Shown piece after piece: positions 44,083 to 52,016 of a stretch of 64,000 nt of DNA. Each line of letters opens with the position of its first letter. Within the stretch, counting starts at the first letter, position 1. The notes beneath the pieces were generated by a model. The model was not told the DNA's origin, made no database searches, and was given only the letters and a program-made list of their open reading frames with translations. Source of the stretch: Bacillota bacterium (lineage in GTDB: Bacteria; Bacillota; UBA4882; UBA8346); NCBI GenBank assembly GCA_029974635.1, contig JARKQY010000023.1, positions 94,300-158,299 of the forward strand, given 5' to 3'. The position numbers and the translations under genes are program-made.

Positions 44083-45639
44083 ATGCTCTTTATTGCGATG
44101 TTTTTTCTGGTTTTTGCATTGTTTGTGGTAGCCCGGGTATTTCGGGGCAGCCAAGCCATTTGGCTGGGTTTGACCTTGTTTACTTTCGGATGCTGTATCG
44201 TGGGATTGGCCGGACTGGTTCCCCGTTTTGGAAATTACCGTTTGGACGGTATTTTAAGTTTGCCGCTGGATCAGCCGGACTGGGCCTGGCGGCTTTTGGA
44301 ACGGCTTTCCCTTTACGATTTCATGCGGTTTAGGCTCTGGAGCGCCGTGGGTTTTGTTATTGCAACCGTAATCTTCGCCACCGCGTATTCGGCGAAACAT
44401 TGGAAATTGCCGGAGATTGCGGCGGGCGTTGGATTGGCGCTGATATCGGCTTTTTTACTATGGTATTACGATCCTGAACATTTGTTTAAGCTTTATAACA
44501 CGGGCGCAGGCATGTTAACCAGTCCCGAGTCCCGTCAGTCTTGGGAAAACGGTTTGCGAACATGGGATATCTTGGCCTTATGTTTAATCATTAGTGCTTT
44601 TATTTATTCCTTGGTCCGTCTGGGCAAGGTCCTATGGGAATCTTCAATTATTCAGAAGAAAGTACAGGCTTTTTGTGTGGGAATCGGAGTGCTGGTTTTA
44701 ACAATATTTTTCATCCTGCTGTTTTGTATTGGCCGGGTAAGCGTATTGAACGGGCATACTATGGCAACCACTCTTTTACCGCTTGGTCCAAGGTATCCGG
44801 TATTCGACAGCACTTTTTTAAGAGCGGTTCCGTTAGCGGCTATCATCGCCATGGTTGCCGTAATGGTGGCCATTTTACGTTACGGTTTTTTGGGCAACTG
44901 GCCCATGGGCGTCAGGAATTTGGAACAGCAGATCAATATTGCCAACCAGGCGGTGCGTCTTGCCCTACATTCATTCAAAAACCGTTTTCTGGCGGTTCAA
45001 ATGGCTATGGATATGGCTTCCGGCCAATTGGACGCCCTGGTTGGCGGGCCGGTTGAAAAGGCCAGAATTCAGATAGCATGGGCCAAGGATGTCTGTGTGG
45101 AAGCATTGGGCCGTTTAGAAGTGATGCACATCCAGGCCAAGCGGCTGGAAGTGAATTTGAGGTGGCTGCTACTCCGGGACCTTTGGGAAGCGGCAATGAA
45201 CTGCTGCTCCAGCCGGCTTGAAGGGATCCAAATTTCCTGCAAATACCCAACCGGAAATCTTTATATTTGGGGGGACCGCGAACATCTGATCTCCGTTTTG
45301 GATAATTTACTCCAAAACGCTCTCGATGCGATGGCTGAAAAACAGGGTGAAGAATACCATCCTGCCTTATATTTAGAAATAAACCAGGAATACGAATGGG
45401 GTTATTTCCGGGTTACCGACAACGGCTCCGGTATCGCCAGGGAAAACCTGCATAAGGTTTTCCGGCCCTTTTTTACCTCCAAACCGGCCAAAAACAATTG
45501 GGGATTGGGTTTAACATACTGTCACCGGGTGATTAAAATGCACCGCGGCTTTATTAATCTGCACAGCCAGTTGGGTAAGGGCACCACTGTAGAGGTGGTT
45601 TTGAGGTGTCGAAAAAATCTCAACGGAATTTTAAAGTAA
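44083..45639 (+). CDS. Sensor histidine kinase with membrane N-terminus
   Basis: A 518-residue kinase. Six to seven membrane helices fill the first 270 residues, with no large outer domain apart from a loop around HLFKLYNTGAGMLTSPESRQSW. The phospho-acceptor region is VRLALHSFKNRFLAVQMAMDM, of the compact H-x-x-K-N type. ATP-binding boxes: DNLLQNALDAMAE, VTDNGSGIARENL, FRPFFTSK, NWGLGLTYCHRVIKMHRG. I choose ATG 44083 (AGGA eight bases upstream); GTG 44065 is open as well. With the LuxR-type regulator at 51008 it brackets a sugar ABC transporter and is its likely sensor. Confidence 0.88.
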   Translation: MLFIAMFFLVFALFVVARVFRGSQAIWLGLTLFTFGCCIVGLAGLVPRFGNYRLDGILSLPLDQPDWAWRLLERLSLYDFMRFRLWSAVGFVIATVIFATAYSAKHWKLPEIAAGVGLALISAFLLWYYDPEHLFKLYNTGAGMLTSPESRQSWENGLRTWDILALCLIISAFIYSLVRLGKVLWESSIIQKKVQAFCVGIGVLVLTIFFILLFCIGRVSVLNGHTMATTLLPLGPRYPVFDSTFLRAVPLAAIIAMVAVMVAILRYGFLGNWPMGVRNLEQQINIANQAVRLALHSFKNRFLAVQMAMDMASGQLDALVGGPVEKARIQIAWAKDVCVEALGRLEVMHIQAKRLEVNLRWLLLRDLWEAAMNCCSSRLEGIQISCKYPTGNLYIWGDREHLISVLDNLLQNALDAMAEKQGEEYHPALYLEINQEYEWGYFRVTDNGSGIARENLHKVFRPFFTSKPAKNNWGLGLTYCHRVIKMHRGFINLHSQLGKGTTVEVVLRCRKNLNGILK

Positions 45640-45652
45640 TTCAAAATCATCT

Positions 45653-45695
45653 AAAAAATCGCCTAGAAAAATTCAACCTAGGCGATTTTTTTTTT
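45653..45695 (+). terminator. Strong rho-independent terminator
   Basis: Stem 45653-45666 with 45678-45691 (ATCGCCTAG/CTAGGCGAT plus A-T extension), then a long T-run. Separates the kinase from the ABC transporter genes, so these have their own promoter. 45696-45822 shows no gene. Confidence 0.92.
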
Positions 45696-45822
45696 CTCTG
45701 GGATAATTAAATTGTTACAAAAAGATTAAATGGCATACTACGCAGGGGCAAACGAAATTCCATTGAGTTGAGAATAAAATAATCCGGCAAACTTAGTCGC
45801 ATTCGGAAGGAGATATTACTTG

Positions 45823-46821
45823 ATGAGTGTACGCAATAATCTAAGTTTTAAACGTATTTTCAAAGCAAATGACATCGATATCAAACCAAAAAATGGGTTT
45901 TGGCACGAACTGGTAAAAAACAAGGCTTTATTTTTAATGCTTTTGCCAGGGGCTTTAGTGTTATTTTTAAATAACTACTTGCCAATGTTCGGCGCCATCA
46001 TTGCTTTTAAAAATTTCCGGTTTCATGAGGGCGGTTTTATCCCCAGTCTGTTAAAGAGTGAATGGAGCGGCTTCAAAAATTTTGAATTTATGTTTGCTAC
46101 ACCGGATGCCTTTAATATAATCCGCAATACATTATTTTATAATTTGGCTTTCATTATCACCTGTACCGTCATTTCCATCGCCTTCGCCATTATGCTGAAT
46201 GAAATCTACAGCCAGAAATTGGCCAAATTTTATCAAAGCGCGATGTTTTTACCTTTTTTTCTTTCCTGGGTGGTTTTTAATTATCTCGTGTATGCCTATC
46301 TAAGCCCGGATAAAGGTTTTATCAATATGACGGTCTTGAAATTATTTGGCCAAGAGTCCATCTCATGGTATAACGAACCCAAGTATTGGCCGTTGATTAT
46401 TATTATCGTTAATGCCTGGAAATGGGTGGGCAATAATTGCATTATTTATCTGGCGGCGATTATCGCGGTTGATCAGGAATTATATGAAGCGGCCCGGATC
46501 GATGGCGCCAACAGATGGCAACAGATAATTAAGATAACTTTCCCGCAAATTGCACCGGTAATCATCGTCATGTTCCTGGTTTTTGTCGGGCGGATTTTTA
46601 ACACCGACCTCGGGTTGTTCTTCCAGGTACCGCGAAATGCGGCTTTGTTACGGCCGGTGACCCAGACACTGGATGCCTATATATATCAAACCCTCATTGG
46701 GCTAGGGGATATCGGAATGTCATCAGCCGGGGCATTTTTCCAATCCGTGGTGGGCTTTATCACTATTATCGCCGCCAACTTGTTTGTGAAGAAAATCGAT
46801 CGCGAGTCAAGTATATTTTAA
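45823..46821 (+). CDS. ABC sugar permease, CUT1/LplB type
   Basis: A 332-residue permease with six membrane helices after a cytoplasmic lead of about 40 residues. The ATPase-contact EAA loop is YEAARIDGANRWQQIIKITFPQIAP. The opening LLPGALVLFLNNYLPMFGAIIAFKNFRF and the SWYNEPKYWPL stretch match the LplB/YteP group, which import complex polysaccharide breakdown products. Site AAGGAGAT lies eight bases before ATG 45823 (TTG 45820 is also open). No ATPase gene is in the operon; such transporters often share one encoded elsewhere (MsmX type). Confidence 0.92.
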   Translation: MSVRNNLSFKRIFKANDIDIKPKNGFWHELVKNKALFLMLLPGALVLFLNNYLPMFGAIIAFKNFRFHEGGFIPSLLKSEWSGFKNFEFMFATPDAFNIIRNTLFYNLAFIITCTVISIAFAIMLNEIYSQKLAKFYQSAMFLPFFLSWVVFNYLVYAYLSPDKGFINMTVLKLFGQESISWYNEPKYWPLIIIIVNAWKWVGNNCIIYLAAIIAVDQELYEAARIDGANRWQQIIKITFPQIAPVIIVMFLVFVGRIFNTDLGLFFQVPRNAALLRPVTQTLDAYIYQTLIGLGDIGMSSAGAFFQSVVGFITIIAANLFVKKIDRESSIF

Positions 46822-46882
46822 GATATTTTTCTGGCTATTTTACTTCAGTTAAAAATGGAATGGATGTTTAGGGGGCAGATTG

Positions 46883-47806
46883 ATGAGTGCGCAAAATCAA
46901 ACTGAAATTAACAAACTTGGTCGGGTTTCCAGAAAGTCGAATTTTGTGATGAACTTGATTTTACTCGTTTATGCGTCGTTTTGTATCGTGCCGTTGTTTA
47001 TGTCGCTGGCGGTTTCGTTTACCGATGAAAAAATGTTAACTATCCACGGTTATAGTTTTTGGCCCCGCAATTTTACCACTTATGCTTATCAATTTATTTT
47101 TTCCATGGCCAATCAAGTGGTGAACGCCTATGTCGTTTCCATGATAGTTACAGTCGCCGGAACGATTCTGAGCGTTTTGGTAATGGCGCTTTACGCGTTT
47201 CCTATCTCCCGCAAAGATTTTAAGTATAAAAACTTTTTTACGTTTTATATGATTTTTACCATGTTATTCAGCGGGGGTATGGTATCCACCTATTTAATCG
47301 GAGTCAATTTGCTTCATTTGAAGGATAATCTGTGGGGCTTGATCTTTCCGTATTTGATGAATGCGTTTTGGGTTATCATCCTGCGAACCTTTTACCGGTC
47401 GAATATCCCGGATTCCTTGATTGAATCGGCGAAAATCGACGGCGCCGGGGAGTTCAGGATCTTTTTTCAAATGATCTTTCCGCTGGCATTACCGGGTATT
47501 GCGGCGGTTGCGCTATTGGCAATGCTGCAATACTGGAACGACTGGTTCCTGGCTGCTTTATACATTAATAATCCCCAATTGATGCCCTTGCCTTATCTGT
47601 TATATCAAATCCAGGTCTCGATGCAGTTTTTATTGCAAAATTCCAGTAATATCGGTAGCCAGGCCGGGGATATTCTTTCCAGGATGCCGTCGGAATCAGC
47701 CCGCATGGCAATGGTGGTTATTGCTGTCGGCCCTATTGCTTTAACTTTCCCGTTCTTCCAAAAATATTTTACCAAAGGGTTGACTGTCGGTGCTATCAAA
47801 GGCTAA
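46883..47806 (+). CDS. ABC sugar permease, CUT1/YtcP-LplC type
   Basis: A 307-residue permease with six helices. LVYASFCIVPLFMSLAVSFTDEKML and the EAA loop LIESAKIDGAGEFRIFFQMIFPLALPG are typical, and the end FQKYFTKGLTVGAIKG is the hallmark of the group. Partner of the permease upstream. The RBS GGGGGCAG lies in front of ATG 46883 (TTG 46880 also open). Confidence 0.92.
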   Translation: MSAQNQTEINKLGRVSRKSNFVMNLILLVYASFCIVPLFMSLAVSFTDEKMLTIHGYSFWPRNFTTYAYQFIFSMANQVVNAYVVSMIVTVAGTILSVLVMALYAFPISRKDFKYKNFFTFYMIFTMLFSGGMVSTYLIGVNLLHLKDNLWGLIFPYLMNAFWVIILRTFYRSNIPDSLIESAKIDGAGEFRIFFQMIFPLALPGIAAVALLAMLQYWNDWFLAALYINNPQLMPLPYLLYQIQVSMQFLLQNSSNIGSQAGDILSRMPSESARMAMVVIAVGPIALTFPFFQKYFTKGLTVGAIKG

Positions 47807-47857
47807 ATCCAGTAAAACTGGTTAAGCAATAAATATCAAATAAAAGGAGGATTTTAC

Positions 47858-49324
47858 ATGAAAAACATCAAGAGGATTGCCGTCTTATTGTTGCTAGTGG
47901 GAGTGCTTTTAACGGGAACCAGTGTGTTTGCGGCCGCTCCGTATGAGATCAAATGGTATTTCATCGGTAACGGCCAGCAACCGGATGTCAAATTGGTGGA
48001 AGATGCAGCCAGCAAGTACATTCAGAAAAAAGGTTTGAAGGCCACCCTGAAACTGCAGTGCTACACCTGGGGCGATGATTATAACAACCGTATGCGGACA
48101 ATTATTGCTTCCGGTGAACCATTCGACATTTGTTTCACTTCTTCCTGGGCCAATCTTTATACGGTTAACGTCGCCAGGGGCGCTTTCCTGGACATCACCG
48201 ATCTTTGGAAGAAATACGCACCGAAGAGCAGGGCTCAACTCCATCCCTCTTTTATCACTGCTACTCAGATTAACGGACGCAACTATGCGATCCCGGCCAA
48301 TAAAGAAGTAGCCCATGCATGGTGCATCATGTTCACCAAAGATTTTGTCGATAAATACAAATTCGATATTCAATCCATTAAGACCCTGGCGGATCTGGAG
48401 CCGATGCTGAAGGTTATTCGCGAAAAAGAACCCGGCGTTATCCCCTTTCAAAATATCGGCGGTGAGAATGCCTCCCGAATCCTTGACTATGACCGGCCGA
48501 TTGGCGATCAGAACCCGGCTGCCCTTTATAATGACAGCAAGGATATGAAAGTCTTTAATATGTTGGAAACCAAGGAATTTAAGGAATATTGCGAACTGGT
48601 CCATAAATGGTATAAAGCCGGCTATATTCCGGCCGACGCCGCCAATATGACCAACGATTTCGTAGGCGACATTAAAGCCCGTAAAGTCTTCTGTAAAATC
48701 GAATCTTATAAACCATGCGCCGATGAAGAAAGATCTGCTTCCTGGGGCGTTCCGCAAGTAGCGGTTCAGATTACGAAGCCGGTTGCCCAGACCTACGATT
48801 GTATCGGTTCCATGCAAGCGATTCCCAAGTCTTGTAAAAATCCGGTAATGGCCCTCAAGTTCCTGGAGCTGTTCAATACCGACAAGTATCTCAATAACTT
48901 AATCAACTTCGGTATTGAAGGCAGACATTATGTAAAAATAGCGAATAATGTCATTGATACACCCCCCGGTAAAACCGCAGAAAACGTCGGGTATCGTCCC
49001 GGTGCTCCCTGGGTGTTCGGCAATCAATACATCAATTACTTCTGGAAGGGCGAGAACCAAAAGAAATGGGAGTTATTCAAGAAATTTAACGACTCTTCAT
49101 TGGCCGCCAAGAGTCAGGGCTTTAGTTTTGACGCCGAGCCCGTCAGAAATGAGATTGCTTCCTGTCAAAACGTATGGAATACTTATGTGATTGCTCTCGT
49201 AACCGGGGCTGCCGATCCCAAAACCATCCCGGATGTAGTCGCCAAGTTTAAAGCAGCCGGTCTGGATAAGGTCATTGCCGAAGAGCAAAAACAACTTGAT
49301 GCTTGGTTAGCCAAGAAAAAGTAA
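47858..49324 (+). CDS. ABC extracellular sugar-binding protein 1
   Basis: A 488-residue solute-binding protein. Signal peptide residues 1-26 (cleavage near VFAAAP), with no lipobox Cys. The mature part opens YEIKWYFIGNGQQPDVKLVEDAASKYI and has WGDDYNNRMRTIIASGEPFDICFTSSW, the pattern of LplA-type (DUF3502) proteins. Such proteins capture oligosaccharides for the two permeases. In single-membrane Firmicutes these proteins are lipid-anchored; the free form here suggests a periplasm. Site AAAGGAGG. A hairpin at 49357 may reduce read-through. Confidence 0.92.
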   Translation: MKNIKRIAVLLLLVGVLLTGTSVFAAAPYEIKWYFIGNGQQPDVKLVEDAASKYIQKKGLKATLKLQCYTWGDDYNNRMRTIIASGEPFDICFTSSWANLYTVNVARGAFLDITDLWKKYAPKSRAQLHPSFITATQINGRNYAIPANKEVAHAWCIMFTKDFVDKYKFDIQSIKTLADLEPMLKVIREKEPGVIPFQNIGGENASRILDYDRPIGDQNPAALYNDSKDMKVFNMLETKEFKEYCELVHKWYKAGYIPADAANMTNDFVGDIKARKVFCKIESYKPCADEERSASWGVPQVAVQITKPVAQTYDCIGSMQAIPKSCKNPVMALKFLELFNTDKYLNNLINFGIEGRHYVKIANNVIDTPPGKTAENVGYRPGAPWVFGNQYINYFWKGENQKKWELFKKFNDSSLAAKSQGFSFDAEPVRNEIASCQNVWNTYVIALVTGAADPKTIPDVVAKFKAAGLDKVIAEEQKQLDAWLAKKK

Positions 49325-49356
49325 GCCAAACTTAACTGGATTTTAAAGCTTCAAAT

Positions 49357-49394
49357 AAGGCTGACGCTCCTTTTCCCTGGGGGCGTTAGCCCTT
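49357..49394 (+). terminator. Hairpin after binding-protein gene (attenuating)
   Basis: Arms 49357-49370 and 49379-49394 pair GGCTGACGCTCC with GGGGGCGTTAGCC, with two wobbles or mismatches. No clear U-run follows, so it may protect the message end or only partly terminate. No gene is seen in 49395-49534. Confidence 0.5.
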
Positions 49395-49534
49395 AATTTA
49401 TAATAATACGTTTCCACTTCATTTTTAAAGATTATGCAGGAAAAAAGGGTGCAAACAAGAAATAAAACGTCAGAACCTGCGACTACTTTTACTCTATGAC
49501 TTCGTAAGATAAAAACCGGAAGGTATACTTTAAA

Positions 49535-50983
49535 ATGACACCCAAAAATATTACCTGTAAGATAATAATTTTATTTCTCCGGAATTTACCGCCAACGATA
49601 TTCGGATTGCTGCTGATTTTGTCGTTGAGTTTTCCGGTATTTAGCAATTCAAAGCCGGTTGTAAAACTTACCATTTGGACTCATCAACGGCATATGACGG
49701 ATGTCATTAAAGAGTTGATTAGCGAGTTTAATACCACTGCCGGCCGTCAAAAAGGAATCGAGGTATCCATGCGGATTCTGGGGGATGATTCCTGGAATCT
49801 GTTTCAGGAGGCCCAAAAAAAGGGGCAGGGGCCTGACCTTTACAGCAGCGGTTTTATCACCGGATATTCGGATCCTTTTCAAGCCAAAGCCCAAATATGG
49901 TTTGATGATTTTCCCGATTTTAAGCAATGGAAACGGCAATGGCCGTCCTGGTATTGGATCGAAGGGTTGACCACTCATTGGGGGCATGTTTTCGCCATCC
50001 CGGCGCAAGTTTTTAATTCCCGCTTAATCTATAACAAGGATTTATTCCGGGCCGCGGGACTGGATCCCAATCGTCCGCCCCGGTCATACCCTGAACTACT
50101 TCGTATGGCCAAACGGATGACCAATTACAGGAAAGGCAGCTACGGGTTTGCCTATTGCGGCGCCGAATCGTGGCCCATGGAATGGATGCCGAGCCAATGG
50201 GCGGAAGCCAACGGTGAACCGGCTTATTGGGATTGGAAAAGCGGCAAATGGGCAATGAAAGGTTATGAACGTGTCTTCCGGCTTTTGCTGGACATGCAAA
50301 AGGACGGTTCCTTATTTCCCGGTACAGCCTCCCTGACCAACGAAGCTTTGCGGGTTCAATTCGCCGAGGGGCGGATCGGAATGTTTATGGGGGAATTTTG
50401 GGATGTCGGAGTACTCAATTCCCAGTTTCCCGCCAAATGCGACTGGGGTGTCGCGCCGATTCCAACCTATGACGGTAAATTTCACGGTAAACCCCGGGCA
50501 ATGATGATTGCCGGTTTTTGGAACATCAATGGACAGACCCGGTATAAATACGAAGCCTGGGAAGTTGTTAAGTGGTTTAACCGCTATGAAATACGCGCCA
50601 AAATGTATGAACGCGGCAAATGTATCGATCCCGATCCGCTGATCATTAAACAATATGTTAGAAAGCAGCCCAAATTACATGGCTTTGAGGAATTCGCCGG
50701 GACCTTGAATCAGGATTATCTGGCAACCTACCCGATTTTGCCCGGATGGGAGGCCCCGTTCCGTAATCCTTGTTCCGTATTTAAAGATATTTTGATTAAG
50801 GGTGGTGATTTAAAAGTCGAGTTGCAACGATTGGATCAACATTGGAATAACCGGTTGGAAAAGTATTTTCGCGAGCATCCGGAAGTGAATCAAGGCTGGA
50901 ACATCTATCCGGAGTTTGACCGGCGTACCGGAAAGCTGGGTCCACCGCTGGTTAAGCCCTCATTTTTGTCCGAAGAATCATAG
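49535..50983 (+). CDS. ABC extracellular sugar-binding protein 2
   Basis: A 482-residue family-1 solute-binding protein. A long signal segment (about residues 8-38, cleavage near FSNSK) has no lipobox. Then VVKLTIWTHQRHMTDVIKELISEFN, GPDLYSSGFITGY, and a MalE-type hinge; the C-terminus is FDRRTGKLGPPLVKPS. Trp and Tyr are frequent (QWKRQWPSWYWIEG), fitting stacking against sugars. It follows the other binding protein by 210 bases and precedes the response regulator by 24. It may be a second-specificity binder, or the sensing partner for the kinase; the latter is inference. Confidence 0.88.
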   Translation: MTPKNITCKIIILFLRNLPPTIFGLLLILSLSFPVFSNSKPVVKLTIWTHQRHMTDVIKELISEFNTTAGRQKGIEVSMRILGDDSWNLFQEAQKKGQGPDLYSSGFITGYSDPFQAKAQIWFDDFPDFKQWKRQWPSWYWIEGLTTHWGHVFAIPAQVFNSRLIYNKDLFRAAGLDPNRPPRSYPELLRMAKRMTNYRKGSYGFAYCGAESWPMEWMPSQWAEANGEPAYWDWKSGKWAMKGYERVFRLLLDMQKDGSLFPGTASLTNEALRVQFAEGRIGMFMGEFWDVGVLNSQFPAKCDWGVAPIPTYDGKFHGKPRAMMIAGFWNINGQTRYKYEAWEVVKWFNRYEIRAKMYERGKCIDPDPLIIKQYVRKQPKLHGFEEFAGTLNQDYLATYPILPGWEAPFRNPCSVFKDILIKGGDLKVELQRLDQHWNNRLEKYFREHPEVNQGWNIYPEFDRRTGKLGPPLVKPSFLSEES

Positions 50984-51007
50984 TTCTCTTCAAGGAGGGG
51001 TTTTACA

Positions 51008-51718
51008 GTGGAGTTGAGTAGAGAAGGGTCGCAACCTCAAATTGGTTTGATTATTGCCGACGATATGCTGCCAATCCGGGAATATCTAAGTATGGTTTTA
51101 AGCCATGAACCGGATATGAAAGTTATCGATGCTGTCGGAACCGGCGCTGAAGCGGTTGAACGGGCCCTGGCCACTCACCCGGAAGTGTTACTGATGGATC
51201 TGGAGATGGAGACTCCCCGCGCCGGAGTTGATGCAATCCGTACTTTGGCCGTCAGGGAACCGAATATTCGTTGTGTGGTTTTAACTCACTTTAGTGATGA
51301 TGATACCGTGTTCGCCGCTTTTGAAGCCGGCGCCACCGATTATGTGCTAAAGGACTCTTCGGCCGCCGATATTCTGGAAGCGGTACGGGCCGCTGCCCGT
51401 AATCTATCTCCGCTTCGGCCGCGTATTGCCAAAATGATCCGGGAAGAATTCCGGTTGCTGCGTTCCGAACGCAACGCGTTGATAGCGACCCTGAATATTG
51501 TTTACCAGTTAACCCCTTCGGAACTGGAGTTATTGCGGTTATTGGCGGAGGGCAATACAAAAACCCAGATTGCAGCCATGAAGCATGTTGAATCATCCAC
51601 CATCCGCACCCATATCGCCAATATCCTGAAAAAATTTGATGAATCGTCGGTGAATGACGTTGTCGAACGTTTACGCCGTTTGGGAATATTTAATATCTTT
51701 ACGTCCGGTAATGGATGA
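51008..51718 (+). CDS. NarL/LuxR-type response regulator
   Basis: A 236-residue regulator. Receiver domain 1-130: acidic pair in IIADDMLPIRE, phospho-acceptor Asp64 in LLMDLEMETP, Thr in VVLTHFSDDD and Lys in YVLKDSSA. The LuxR-type HTH at about 165-225 is LTPSELELLRLLAEGNTKTQIAAMKHVESSTIRTHIANILKKF, in pieces. Starts at GTG 51008 after AAGGAGGGG. Downstream of the sugar-binding protein; the cognate kinase is probably the one at 44083. A terminator follows at 51765. Confidence 0.92.
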   Translation: MELSREGSQPQIGLIIADDMLPIREYLSMVLSHEPDMKVIDAVGTGAEAVERALATHPEVLLMDLEMETPRAGVDAIRTLAVREPNIRCVVLTHFSDDDTVFAAFEAGATDYVLKDSSAADILEAVRAAARNLSPLRPRIAKMIREEFRLLRSERNALIATLNIVYQLTPSELELLRLLAEGNTKTQIAAMKHVESSTIRTHIANILKKFDESSVNDVVERLRRLGIFNIFTSGNG

Positions 51719-51764
51719 ACCGGTAAGGTTGTATTTAAAATCTTATTTTCTGATAAATTTCGTT

Positions 51765-51792
51765 AAAAACCCCTAAAATGGAGGTTTTTTTA
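51765..51792 (+). terminator. Rho-independent terminator
   Basis: AAAAACCCC (51765-51773) pairs with GGAGGTTTTTT (51780-51790) with one mismatch; the right arm runs into the U-run. Separates the sugar block from the NRPS locus. Confidence 0.65.
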
Positions 51793-51810
51793 TAAGGATT
51801 AACTTCTAGA

Positions 51811-52010
51811 ATATGGTAATTTAATATAAAAAAAGTTATTTTTTGGATAAATTAATAATAAAAATATGGAATATGTAACGTTTTTTGATATTTTATGTTG
51901 CTTTTTATAAAAAAGTTACAACTTACAGGTGAACCGGTTTTTGCGTAGAATAATATTGTAATATAATTTTGTTACCATATGTAAGTTTAATCTAAAATAC
52001 TTTCTTGGAG
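51811..52010 (+). promoter_or_regulatory. AT-rich promoter region of the PilZ-NRPS gene
   Basis: A gene-free AT-rich stretch. A likely promoter is TTGCGT (51941-51946) with TATAAT (51962-51967), though the 15-base spacer is short. The words ATATGGTAA (51811) and GTTACCATAT (51971), and GTAAC/GTTAC at 51876 and 51915, form scattered inverted repeats that could bind a regulator. The ribosome site is TTGGAG at 52005-52010. Confidence 0.4.
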
Positions 52011-52016
52011 TAAAAC

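Noticed and set aside
45735..45800. cgcaggggcaaacgaaa resembles the conserved block of c-di-GMP-I (GEMM) riboswitches
   Set aside because: The second conserved arm (GCAAAGC with GGG tetraloop receptor) and the closing stems are absent, so I do not call it.
47909..48817. 302-codon minus-strand open frame
   Set aside because: It is the shadow of the sugar-binding protein gene on the plus strand, which has a signal peptide and family motifs.
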